Of a stretch of 64,000 bases of DNA, positions 1 through 12,500 are shown in pieces. How positions within the stretch are numbered: position 1 is the first letter of the stretch; each line of letters begins with the position of its first letter. The stretch lies in contig JAALGZ010000006.1 of assembly GCA_015227615.1 (NCBI GenBank), positions 1,860,001-1,924,000 of the forward strand, in the 5' to 3' direction. The notes under the pieces were generated by a model. The model saw only the letters and a program-made list of their open reading frames with translations. It had not been told where the DNA came from and searched no databases. The translations under genes were made by a program, and so were the position numbers. Source of the stretch: Labyrinthula sp. Ha (Eukaryota; Sar; Bigyra; Labyrinthulida; Labyrinthulaceae).

Positions 1-3000
1 ACTAAGGTTCCGAAGGTTTTAAATAGAGATCATGTTAGCTGCTGCAGCTAATTATATGTACCTTAGATAAATCATCATTTAGTCTTTTCGTATCACCTGG
101 CATCTAATTAGATGCATTCGTTCGATGTTTGCTGGTCGACCCATTTTAAGGAAGTAACGTGCTCAACTAAAAAGCTCAGTTAAAGATCACAATGGTCCAA
201 TGATATTATCACTGAATTCTTAGATATTACTTAAAGTTTCTAGGGTAAATTATGCGGTTCTTCTGCTTACTTTTTATTTAAAATCTTGAAGGCTACTATC
301 AAGTATATTTACATAAGAATTTCTAGCTATTATTTGGTTCTTATGACTGATCATTCTTGTGATTGGTTTAAACAATGAAACAAGAGCGAGCTTATATTTT
401 TTCAATGAATCTCCATAATTATCATTTTCAGTTGGTGTTCTGACTGTTTAGCCCTTTGTCTATAGTTTTGGAATTGAATTTATTACCGGGATAGTTTCTG
501 TTGGGTAGAACCTGGGTTATAACATCACTATTCTATGCTATTTAACAATTTAGTAGGTAACTCAGAGTTTTTCCAAATAGTAATAAATCTACAATCCGAG
601 GTCCATTGAACTGCATTTTAATTAACAGACACTCAAATTCTCTATTATACATCTCGGTTCTTTATATAACTACTACTTTACCATTTTGTACGACGATATA
701 TTAAGGTGCCTGATTCAAGGTACTGCCAATTCCTAGAAGACATCTACATAGTTATCAAAGATGTGGAGTTATGAGTTAGAAGTGATACAGTGTTGATAAT
801 CTCTTTTCAGAAATAAATTAGCCAGTTAAGAAGTCAACCGGACTCTTATTGAAATCCTTGATTTGACTTCCTTTTATTATAGTCGATAGTCGCAAATGTG
901 CTTATTAGAGATTAGAAACCTGATTGTACTGGAATACCTCTTCCTTTAATTACTTCACTTCTTCGGTTGGCAGGGTGGTAATTTTATGTTAACAGAACTC
1001 GTTTTTCACATAGACATTTGTGGTAGTTTAAAAATTTTGTACCGTACCCTCCTCCAGGGAAGCATTTAATGCTGTATACCTTATCTGTAAGGATAGAAAC
1101 TGTTTATAGTGTCACTCTCCTTGATATCATGTTTACGTTATGTAACACCAAGAAGTGTTAAGTAAGATTCATAATTCTGCATAGTTGCCTTTGACTCATA
1201 TGAAAAGAATGTGGGACTCGACAAGGAACTAAATATAGTTAGAAACTGAAAGCATATTAACTATGTTATTTTTTTGATGGTCTCCGCCGTCACTTGTTGT
1301 ATCGCGATGGTATTTCACTTCTAGATGATAACACCTTTCTTAGTTCTTTAGAAACCACTATTCATACTCGCTACGATAATCTACGAAGTGGGACCAAATT
1401 AGCTTCAAATATGGATTTCTTTATTTATCCATGCCTTTATCTTCAATGCTGTTAAACACCCGCACAAATGGAGAACTTTCGCAGGAATATGGACAGACTT
1501 TATAAACACCTCAGAACAGCTTGAAACAGAGCGCGCGTATTTGATCCATGGGCTTGAGTAAAAGCTGCTCAAAGCATATGGCTTCTAAAAAGCACAGAAT
1601 ATTTATAAAAGGAACAATGCTATTATTTTACCACGTAACTTTGCGTGCAATAATGTTAGTGGATGATTTTTCCATCTTTGATATTCTTCGGTGCTCAGGC
1701 CTTATAGCATAACTATGTAAAATGGCTTCATGCTCGGTCGTTAACAATATTGTTATATATATATATATATATCAATATATGCATATATGCATATATATTG
1801 GAACAAATATAATTTTCATATGAGTTAGCGCTTGGAATTTGAAAACACTGGAATGAACCTTCAGAGTCTAACCCTTTCCTGGTAAGTAAGTTGGGAAAAT
1901 ACTCTGTGTATTTGTCCCTTGAGTTATTGGAATGAGTTTGATATCTTCCTTGGAATCATTGTAGGTTGTTAATGTTCTTTTTAAGTCATGTATCAGTCTT
2001 GCGTTCTAAAATTACAGGTAAGATTTCTTATCACTCTAAACTGGAACTGTCGCGCTACAATTTTTGAAATATAACTTACTGTTACGATCGCTAAGAAACG
2101 TCTACGGGTTGGGAAGTTTACGGTAACAACGGTAAGCAAGACAAGACAATAACTTACACTGGTCCATAAATTATTCCACGAACTGATAATATTCGTGAAC
2201 CATATCTCGATGACGGATTTTTTTCTTTATTTATAACTTATATATTTTGAACTAAAAACCATATGTGGCCATATTCTCACAGGAAAAAATTACCTGTACT
2301 GCTGAGATATATAAAGAATCCACCAGTACTAAGCAAATACGTGCAAAACTCTGCACGTAAAAATTCGGTTTGTTCGTGCTAAGAATATTTCTGCATTTTT
2401 ACTTATGGCAAGTTTTTCTTTGTTCACCCTACCCTTTTCTTGTTAATATTTGACTAGAGTTATTTGTCTTTAGTTTTAAGTGTGAAGAAAAAAATGAGTC
2501 AGATGAAACTACTAGAATAGCGGAACGTATCACTGCTTATCGAGCTTCCCAATAACTTTCCACTTATTTCATTTAATGAAAAAGCCTCTATTTTGTTTAT
2601 CGATCTTGACAATAAACATATGAGTCATAAACTTACCGTTACTTATTATGAATAATGACAGGAAAAAGAAACCTTGAATACATGTGTGTGTTCGAAGTTG
2701 TACCAATGCCATGAGTTAAACGTTTAGCTACAAAATTTGTTGTAGCAGATTTGAGTTTAAGTACTCGTTCTAGTTGAAAACTTGCTAAAACGTAGTCTTT
2801 AGCCCTCTACTATGTACACATTTAAATTATTCTCGAACCCCAAGTCTAAAATTGAAAAATATATTTATTGAAGTAAGTCCCTATAGATCGAACAAAATAT
2901 TTCGCTCTAAGGAACTAGAATAGGTCACACCGAAGACCCCTTTTTAATATCAGCAAGATTTGAGATTTGGCTTCAGCTCAGATAAAATGTGTTTAAAGAA

Positions 3001-4469
3001 AAAACTGAAATGGAACTTTACAGAATAAATCGTCACATGGCTTTCCAAACACAAGTAGGTTCATTTAACTCACTTAAAAGGCAAGATGTACATGATATAG
3101 CATTTTAAACTTAATTTGCGCTCAAGAAATATAGCGCCATCATTGGAGGCGCCATGAGAAAAAGTTTGGTAGTACTTTATTTTCCAGTTCACTAGCAGCA
3201 AAGATTATAATTGTGCCCACAACCGAAAGCTCTCCCCAACTCCTAAATTTAGAGTTGGGTGTTAATTGGCTCATATCATTTTTTTGCGTTTGATCAGAGA
3301 GGTCTGTCGTCTCTTCATAAACATAAAATTCTTAAACTACGAGCTCCCGAGGCAAAGAGGTGGATTGTGCTACCAATTAAGACCAGAAGCTACACACTTT
3401 TAATAACAGTTCTTAATATTGGGGGCTGAGGGGGGCTTCAAAAAATTGTATACAGTTTAACTAACTTAATATGCTAAGATACCTCTTAGAAACCTTTCTG
3501 AGAACTCCAGTAATGACAGAAAGAGTTTTCTTGAAGAGCCTTAGGGCAAATCCAATGATTTTAAAATTTTCGCTAGCAATTGTCTTTTATTTGGATCCGC
3601 TAAAAAGATTATGCCTAAGATACTCACCAGAACCATGATTCTAGAAAAATAGCACAAAATTCCTGCATCTTTATTTGCTAAAGACACCTCTCCAGCTCTG
3701 ATGGTTGAACGAAATAAAATATTGACGGGCGATGGTCATTTGAATGATCTTATGTAATGATCTTTCAAAGGTTAAGACATATGACCCATATTTTGAAATA
3801 GTGTTCAAAAGTGCAATAAAGAAATTTTTTGTTTCAGAAGTACAAAAAGAAACTAGTTAAGGTAATTGGAAACTGGTGTACTAGAAGCAGAAAACAGATT
3901 CTCAATTAAAAAAAAATATTATTCCATCAAGGGAAATAAATATGTTTTCTGATATCTAAAGTATTAAAGTTTCATATAATCATATAGACAGGTTGAAATA
4001 TACTATCAAAGACCATTAACCAATTTCCACAGAGAATATCCCTAAACTTTCACAATAAACATAATAATATACTATAATTTAAAAGAATATAGATATTGTT
4101 AACCATATAGTTTTCACTTTTAAGTTATATCTTTCTTCTGATATTTTAATTCTCTTTATATTTATAATATATAAACATTTGTATTCATTTCTATGTACAA
4201 ACTTTTGTTTTCAACTGAAATAATTCATCATTTACCCAAAAAAAATGCTGAATATTTACGGGAAAAGTTATCCCGTGATCTTGTATTATAACTCTCGACA
4301 ATTAACTCTCATATCTCGATTAATTTGTGTTTAAATTCTCCTTACGCTTATGAATTCCCGATAGTTTTATTCTTCACAATGTGTTACTATTGAACCAATC
4401 AAAAAAGATCGTACAACCTATCATATTCGGTGTCCGTTAGAAAGAAACAAAACCTAACTAGAAACTATC
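1..4469. other. Gene-free AT-rich spacer
   Basis: I see no open reading frame, spliced gene or RNA gene that can be supported in this stretch. It is AT-rich throughout, with a TA-rich palindromic tract near 1753-1800 and a short G-run near 3421-3437. The last 100 bases before the carbonic anhydrase start contain an AACCAATCA (CCAAT-like) sequence near 4394 that may belong to that gene's promoter. Confidence 0.6.
1753..1800. repeat. TA/TATGCA palindromic tract
   Basis: An uninterrupted alternating TA run is followed by two spaced ATATGCATAT units, so the stretch can fold on itself almost completely. It lies in a gene-free spacer and looks like a simple-sequence repeat or cruciform-prone tract. 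No function can be read from it. Confidence 0.6.
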
Positions 4470-6332
4470 ATGTCTAAAACTATTCTAATCAGTGCTATCG
4501 CTGTTGGTATTATACATGGGCGAATCTTACAAGAAGAATACGATTATGAAGATCCAGAATCTTGGGTAGATTCTTTTCCAACTTGTGGTGGTGACGCTCA
4601 AAGTCCTGTTGACATCCCTGCAGAAGAATTCTATACAACCGCAAACTTCGTTCAAGTTGCGAACTTCTCCATGGTTTATGGAACTGAAACTCATGTAGAG
4701 CTGGAAAATAAAAGAACTACGGTTGAGCTTGTATATGCAGATAGTGGAATCAGTTTGGCAGGAGCAGAAACATTAGCTAACTTAGTAGGTAGATCCACAG
4801 TTGACGATAATCACTACACTTTGCAGCAGGTACATTTCCACTGGGGTGAGGACTCATCTCAAGGAAGTGAACATACTGTAGATGGAGAATCTTTTCCAAT
4901 GGAAATGCACATGGTTTTTTACAATGATGGGGTTTATGCAACTTTCGACGATGCTTTTGCAGCTTCTGATGGACTTCTGGTTATTGGAGTGTTCTTTGAA
5001 GAAGATGGTGGTAATGATGTCAAAGATGACATTATGGAAAATATCATTTCAGCATTGACAGATGATTTTGTTGCTAATTCAACCGCAGAGGTAGAGTTTG
5101 ATTTGGAGGCGCTAGTTGAAGATGTTGACTTTAGCTCGTATTATTTGTACCCTGGAAGCTTGACAACTCCACCTTGTTCCGAAGTTGTTACTTGGGTGGT
5201 TTTGAAGGAGCACATTCATGTTTCGGCTGACGTCTTGGAGGCGTTCCGCACTGTTAATGCTGAAGAGGATACTCTAATTGGACACAACTTTCGACCTGTA
5301 CAAAATGGACATGCGAGACCAATTTTAGATAGTGAACAAAATAGATATACCGTAGTATCCAACCTTCCGACTTCTTACGATTATTCAGAGGCTGGTGATA
5401 ACTGGGTCGAAGAGTACGACATTTGCTCAGGGTTCCAACAGTCACCAGTTGACTTTCCTCTTGAGAACGATTTCCGTATTTCTCTAGGTGAAACCGAGCT
5501 AGACTTTGCAAGGGCATTTGAGTTCTCATATGAATCTGAACATGAAGAGATAGAGTTTGAAAATCTCGGCAACACTGTGGAACTATTCTATTCAGGACAG
5601 GAAATGGGCCTTATTGATGCAGATAAGCTTCTTAAACTTGTAGGAAGATTTCAATCTGATGGAAACAAATTCGTTCTGCAACAGGCTCACTTTCATTGGG
5701 GTGAAAACGACTCCGCAGGAAGTGAACACACGGTTGGAGGTAGAGCTTATCCTCTGGAAATGCATCTGGTGCATTATAATGAAGGCAGATACGGAAGCTT
5801 GGCAAACTCTGTAGATCAACCAGATGGATTACTTGTTGTTGGAATATTCTTTGAAGAGTCTTCTATTGATAATACGCTGTAAATTTTTTGTTCCTGGTAA
5901 TACTTTAGGGATGATGTCATGAAGCCTATTATTGAAGTTTTAGATAGAGCTCAATCAACTTTTGTCAGCGGAGCTACAGCGGAAATAGAAGGGTTCTCTT
6001 TGGCTGATCTTGTAAGTGAGTTGGATTTAACGCGCTACTATTCTTATCCAGGAAGTTTGACAACACCTGGGTGCTTCGAGTCAGTTACGTGGGTTGTAAT
6101 GAAGGATAGTTTAAAGCTATCAAGTGAGGCACTCGAAGCTTTTCAAGGAGAGCATCGAGATCAAAGTAGTTTGGTTGCACCAAACTATAGACATACTCAG
6201 GATGGTCATGGACGTATGGTATTTGACTCTTCCCTCAGCAGTTTTGCTTATATTGGTACAGATTCACCTGCAACTAGCAGCACCTTATCTGTATTAGGGG
6301 TTGCTGTTGCAATTATAGCCAGGCTTCTTTGA
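4470..6332 (+). CDS. Tandem-domain alpha carbonic anhydrase, secreted, probably GPI-anchored
   Basis: This gene encodes a 610-residue protein with two alpha-type carbonic anhydrase domains (roughly residues 25-290 and 300-570), which interconvert CO2 and bicarbonate. Each domain keeps the three zinc histidines (HFHWG, then SEHTV) and the YPGSLTTP active-site loop. The usual proton-shuttle histidine (His64 of human CA II) is not seen in either: domain 1 reads ENKRTTVEL and domain 2 ENLGNTVEL there. The N-terminus looks like a signal peptide and the C-terminus ends in a short hydrophobic tail after a Ser/Thr-rich stretch, as in GPI-anchored proteins. A 30-nt intron at 5879-5908 interrupts domain 2; splicing joins SSIDNTL to DDVMKPII, matching the same position in domain 1. 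Location outside the plasma membrane is inferred. Confidence 0.92.
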
Positions 6333-6557
6333 GAGCCATTTGAATTTTAATGTTAGTTTTAAAAATTAAAGGACTTTTTCCTTGCAGGGCAACAAGATAT
6401 TTGCCTTTTTCTCTCTGAAGCGGGCCATAGAAAATGCTGAAAATTGTCAACTGTATAGTTCTTGATGGAGCATAGGTAAAAACCTCCTCTTAAAGGAAAA
6501 GCAGGGAATAATCCTTGGGAGAAATATGTCTCTTATGAACAGATAACATTATCCTCA

Positions 6558-8368
6558 TCACTTCGAATTCATAAAGGAATCCTGAAAAGTAAATCCAACA
6601 AATTTCTCTTTTACACTACCTAAAGAGCTTCTGTCCAAAGCGGAACCCGGTGCGAAGGAATCCACAACAGGTTCTCTTGTAAATTCGGTATCAAAATATC
6701 TAAAATCTTCAATGTCAGTGCACTCAGGCACAAATTCAGGTATGTATCTCTTGTTCAAAACGTGGTCCCAATCTAGATCTTTAAAAAAGGCATGAGCTCT
6801 CACTTCTTCTACGTCATTTTCTGTACCCAACCTTCCGTTTACATCTTTAGCCAGTAGCAAACATACCAATGATGCTACTCGTTGATTCATGAGACTTGGG
6901 ATCTTCAGTTGCTTTTTTTGAATATCCTGGTACATTTGATCTATTTTTTGAGAATAAAACGGAGGAATTCCGACTATCATTTCGTAGACTAATACCCCCT
7001 ATTAATAAGAAAGAAAAGAAAATGTACAAAAGACCACCAATCGACTTCCCGGCCATATCCCTCGCCTTTCAAGACCTCAGGAGCCAGGTATTCAGATGTG
7101 CCACAAAATGTATCTGTCCGTAGCCTTATTTGTTGTTCATTGTTCACCCCAGATTCATACTTAAAGAACTTACTTAGGCCAAAGTCAGTCAAACGAACAT
7201 GACCATACCTGTCTAAAAGAATATTCTCGGGTTTTAGATCTCTGTAAATTATATTATTCTTATGTAAGTGACCAATTCCAAGTGAGATTTCTGCTGCGTA
7301 CAATCTAGTACGAGTCGTCGAAAACCTTCTATTTATTTTAAGATGTTGAAAGAGTTCACCTCCTTTTAAATAATCCATAATAAAGTAGAGTTTAGCTTCG
7401 GTCTGAAATGCGCAATAGAGTTTCATCAGAAAAGGATGATTTATGGAAACCAAAATGTCTCGCTCATCTTTTGTGTGCTCAACTTGATTTCTCCTGATTA
7501 TTGATTCCTTTCTGAGCACCTTCATTGCATAATAGTTCATGTCCCTTTCAACCAACATTACTTTTCCAAAACTTCCGCGGCCAATAACTTTTATAAGATT
7601 AAAATCGTCTGCAGACAGTTTTCCTGTATCTACAAACTTTGCCTTTTCTGGCTTTGGGGCTGAATAACGTTGCTTTAGTGCAAGGGCTTTCTGCTTTGTC
7701 ATACAGGATTTCTTCAAGCCTCCAATTTGAGCAAATACTACACTTAAACTACTTTCCTTCGATCGAAAATATGCGGCTTTCACAAGTTTGATAATTTTAA
7801 CCTTGTCTTTAGTTAGAAAGTGATAATCATACTCGGAAGGGACATGAAGAACAAACTCTTCGCTTAATTGACTGCAGGTGATAGAACCAATGAGGTTTAA
7901 ATCTATCCTTCGTTTACATTTGGAATAATTCCCCGGTAAGACGTTATAAATTGCTTTGTTGGTGACTACTAAAACCCTTTTTTGTAAAGCGCCCCAAGAG
8001 TTATACTTGCACACATTTCCAGAGTAAACAACGTCTTCCAAAATAATATCCTTACCTTCTAATACTTCCGAGTAGTTTAAAAGAACCTTTTTAAATTCCT
8101 TGTTTGCATTTAAACCAAGGTAATCGCAATTCCTCTGGCTTCTATACTTGTTTTCATTCGTCCCTCCGTGTTCAAAGTCATTAGAGTGTAAACTTGAAGC
8201 TTCTGATCCTATTATCTTTGCTGAAATCTTCTTTATATAATAATTGGTTTGATGAATTCTTTCTTTAAGGAAAAACATCCTTCGCCTTTTAAACGGATCA
8301 AATTGTGCTCTTTCCTTGTATTTTTGGTTTTGTTTTTGGCCGATCAAGACATTACTGAAACGATCCAA
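6558..8368 (-). CDS. AGC-family Ser/Thr kinase with N-terminal myosin TH1-like domain
   Basis: The spliced product is 593 residues. Residues about 80-235 match a myosin-I tail TH1 domain, a lipid-binding PH-like fold: CDYLGL at the start, RVLVVTNKAIYNV, and FVLHVPSEYDYHF. The kinase domain follows (about 255-515) with glycine loop GRGSFGKV, YAMKVLRK, YRDLKPEN, TDFGLSK and a T-loop TFCGTSEYLAPE. The C-tail ends in an AGC hydrophobic motif, FVGFTF, so it resembles S6K/SGK/AKT kinases that are activated by PDK1 and TOR. A 29-nt intron (6999-7027) lies between EVDWWSF and GVLVYEM. The start codon is only 29 nt from the divergent sulfotransferase start; an internal Met (MFFLKER, residue 31) is an alternative start. 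TH1 probably targets the kinase to membrane phosphoinositides (inference). Confidence 0.9.
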
Positions 8369-8397
8369 TACGATTTATCCGTTGAACAGACAAGGAA
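8369..8397. promoter_or_regulatory. 29-nt divergent intergenic region
   Basis: Only 29 nt separate the proposed start codons of the AGC kinase (minus) and the sulfotransferase (plus). Any shared promoter must overlap the coding or 5' untranslated parts of one of them, or one start lies further downstream. No clear TATA-like or CCAAT element is visible in it. Confidence 0.4.
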
Positions 8398-9518
8398 ATG
8401 AAAATTCAAAGATATTTGATTTTAGGTAGAATAAATTAAATTTATTACTTTGTAGTGGTGGCACTTCTGAGTGGGTATATGCTTAATAGTGATGTTATTG
8501 TTCTCCCTCTTTTTGGCCTAAATCCAGTTCGTTGGATTCGAAGAGGAAGTCAAGATGCCTTGCGAAGTATTATTCATGTAAAACAAACAGCCAAGGCACA
8601 AACGAAAAGGGAAAAGATATATGATGAAGATTTGTTTGATGGATGGGAAGATATTTCAGTATAATAGGAGATGGAGTGACTTTTTAGGTAGACAAGGAAT
8701 GTCACAAGTTTGAGCCCAAAGCGCCAATTAAGCTCGAGAAAACTGCATCTGCATCAACAAAGTTTGTCTTTGTAATGGGATTGGAAGGATCTGGGCATCA
8801 TTTAATAAGACCATTATTCTCGAGTTGTAAGGTTTGTTATTGTCCAAGACACTCGCCAGCTTTTTCTTTGGGCCGAAATCGAATGCTTGGGGGACTTTTT
8901 GGAGCAAATGTTACTAGAAAGGCATTAACGAAACAAATGAAAGGCTTAATGAGTGAACTGAGAAAACAAAGATTATATCAAAATAAAACTTTTTTTATAA
9001 ATGCATATTGTTCAAGCTGGGGGACAGGTGAGTTGAGTTACCCAAACTATATTCACACCTGTAGAGAATACAAATACCCCAATCCTCATTTGCTAGCTTC
9101 TCTTTTTGAAAATCAGCACCTTGATTTCCGCATATTGTTTCTTAAGAGGGACTTGTTTGATATACTCTTATCTACGACTATACATAGAAGATTTCAAACT
9201 TGGGACGAGGGTATAGAAATCTACTCGAAAATGGTGAAAATACTGTCTAAACAAGTGTCTCTTCTGAGTCAAGAATTCTTTACATGCCTTGATTATGATA
9301 CGCTACCTGAAGTGAATTCTGGCATAGGAAATTTTTTAGGTACGGATAGAAAGGGGTTCAGCATTGTAAAGTCTGTTGAGCAGAACTTCCGGCATTCAAG
9401 CAGGAAATGGCTGAATGATAGTAGGTTCAACACCCTTTTCTCGAAGAAACAAGAGCCTCGGTTTATTTCATTAAATCAAGCATTAACCACATTGTATACA
9501 ACACTTTGTAATATATAA
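8398..9518 (+). CDS. Sulfotransferase-like protein, type II membrane or secreted
   Basis: Three exons (8398-8425, 8456-8658, 8688-9518) give a 307-residue protein. The N-terminus is a hydrophobic segment (IQRYLILVVALLSGYML) that fits a Golgi type II anchor or signal peptide. A P-loop-type PAPS-binding motif follows (FVFVMGLEGSGHHLI), then a second cofactor region of the RD-plus-downstream-Ser type (LFLKRDLFDILLSTT). These are the hallmarks of sulfotransferases, which move sulfate from PAPS to sugars, lipids or proteins; the acceptor cannot be predicted. The first exon is just 28 nt and contains the ATG. The introns are 30 nt (8426-8455) and 29 nt (8659-8687). The frame is open across all three exons only after splicing. 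Confidence 0.75.
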
Positions 9519-12500
9519 GAACTAATTCATATCACTCGTGGAACGTAATGGTCAAACTAGTTATAAGTAACCATGTGCAACGAGGCAAATGTTACACTTC
9601 CTGACAGGTACCTGCGTAGTAAAGAACATTTGTCTCAGGCGAGACTCCAACTTGATGAAGTAATTGGTTTTTAGTGAAGTATTGGATTAAGATTGAATTT
9701 AGCAACCTTCTCAACTCCTCCTTTATCTGTGTTTCAAGAACTGTTGTTGTTTTCAAGGATGTCTATACTGTGCAAGTGTTATTTCCTTCTTAAGAATAAA
9801 TTGTGGTCATTTAAGACTAGATGAGCAAAGGCAGAAAAATCATAGGTCAACGTCGATGGTATTACATACTATTAAAACTTTATAGCCGTATGGTATGTGA
9901 CATAATTACATGAACCCCCTACAACTTTTTTTTCAGAAAGAATTCAAGTATGGTTTTTCTTGCCCTTTGTTGTACACAGTGGTAAAACAGGAAGACAAAA
10001 AATTCTATAGTAAGGATATCTTTTTCTCCTAATTCATTCATAGCATTAACCCTTTCCAAGCCTCTGAAATTTCTTAGCAATTAGCACAGAGGTTGCATTT
10101 ATTATTCTTGTTGATGTAGCGTCCTCTAACATTTATCATCTGATGTCTAACTGATGAAGACTAGGATATTTTGTATTAAGTAAAACCACATGCTTCAAAA
10201 GTAGAGCTGGGAAGATTAACCCGTACCGCAGTAAGTAATTAAGTTGTAAAAGCAATTTATTTTCATTAGTTTTGCCTAGAATAGCTCTGTAATTTATATA
10301 GGCCCTTTTAGCGCATAATAACATGCATTAAGCCGAATAACTCTTTCAGCCTTCCCTTAGGGTGTATTTTAATTTATCTTTCTTAGGGCTCTTATACTAT
10401 TAAGTTTTTTTTTCTCACGAGCACAAATTATAATTGTTTTTTTTCTTAGGTATCATGTGGATTCATGATTCACTGTGGAGAGCTACAAGTCCTATGCCTT
10501 TCTGGTGTTCAGGTTCTCGGACAAAGTAGTTCATATCTACATTATTTGACTTAGGTAAAAGTAGGGGCTCTGACTGTTTACGTAACTGCTCTTATTATTT
10601 ATGTTAAGCATCGCACATCTGCGATGTGCAAGAGTTGTCCCTTGTACAAATATCACATGGATTCTATTACTCTAACTATATATTTCTAATATTTATTTTC
10701 GATTGTGGTACATATAACAAACTAGTACTTGTTATGGTCAAATACGATAGATCACTTTCGTATGCTATGGCCAATTTTTTTGCAGTATAGTAAATACTTG
10801 AGTAAAGCAATTCTTATTTTGAGAGACCTATCAGCTTAAGCCTTGATCCGGTAATTTCTAACTCTGCATGGGAAAGTTGTCAAAAAAACTACAGAAGAAA
10901 TTCCTTTGTAAATGTCAAAATACCTGCTCCAAATTTAGTTTTTTCCTGGCTCCAGACAGCTAAGATATTATTTAGGATTACTGGAATAATATTTAAACTA
11001 AACTCTCAACAAATATAGAAACTGAGACATCTAGTTGTATTACACTTTAGCCGGTAAGAGAAGCGTAATCCTTAAATAATAGTATGCGGTTTACACGCAA
11101 AATACGATTATCCAAATTTTATACTCAAGTTTAACCACGAGTAGAACATAGCAAAATCTTGAAAAATACCATCTCTATTATCAATCTGTGTTACATTCCT
11201 AATAATAACGATCGCATATTCAAAATGATCAACGGTTTCAAAGAAACTAATAACTGGTTAATTATTTTGTAGGCATAAACATCACGGTAACTAAGGTTTC
11301 ATAAATGAAGTATTTTATCATAGGTTTTGAAAAAACTGAAACGATCAAGAGTTAGTTGAGCAACTATCATTTAAGCTCCGAAGGAAATTGTATGCTCTAT
11401 GTAACAACTTACCTCATTCCGGTAAAATGTATGTCCTAAAAAATAGAAAAGAACATTGAGTTGAAAATATAGGGATAGTGGAAGAAACAGGTATTGGTAA
11501 GAAAAAACCATGTCAATACCAACTTTTGCACTAGAATCTTGATATTTGTATTTCGCAATTAACTGATTCAACCTATGGTTAATAGTGTCTTACGAGGTTA
11601 TTCAAATTTTCCCTATCAACATCAGGAATATGAAGAGATCCATTGTCATCAACAAAGGTTCTTAATTGTCGATTACTATTTATTGGTGCTTATTTAGTAT
11701 AAAATTTGTGGTATTTTATATTGTAATTTAAGAAGAATTTATGAACGGTAAGTCTAGTAGCTTTTTTAATCTAATTGATAAAAAAACTATTTCTATCTAA
11801 GCCCTTCTTGAAGAATATATTGATGAAAGCATGACAAAGATATTGGGTTTTGTTTGTAGTACACGACAAGGTCAGACGCAGGAAAGAACTTAGTTCGAGG
11901 GTAAAGCGCAAAGAATGTATGGAGGACTGACAGACTGTACATACACTTTTAATGCTTGATGACTTGGATTACAGCGTTTTTTGGTTGCCCAATTTCTTTA
12001 TCTATGTATAAATTGTAGTACCCACCTTTGTTACCTGAGGATTAGACTAGAGAAAAAAACAATAATTAAACATAAGAAAAAAAACAAAATAAGAATCTTG
12101 CAAGAAGTCAGCGACTGGTAGAACAATGTAACATTTCTGATTATTTCCATATATTGTATTTTTTCCATCTTGTAACCTGTTTGAGAGAAAATGGTAATAG
12201 TAAATTGTATTCATCGACTGTTTAATTCGATTATGTAGGTTGCCAGAGTAAATGAAGAACGGTTATATTGCATGTGGCGAATGGTCTATACTTTGATTTA
12301 GAGACTTTGTGCATGTAATTAACCTACTTCGACAGCTTGTCGCAGTGCTAAGAGTAAACACAGCAACAAACCCATATTCTCCTTGAGTGCTATAAGCATT
12401 TTAGTAATGAAGTTCAAGTTAACTTAGCATAATATATAAAAACAATTCACACTTTAGTTTAGTTTTGTTAAAGTATTATAATTATATTCTTCTGGCATTA

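Noticed and set aside
3421-3437. GAGGGGGGCTT run shared with 56505-56516
   Set aside because: The match is about 11 bases and the flanks do not align, so it is not a repeat family.
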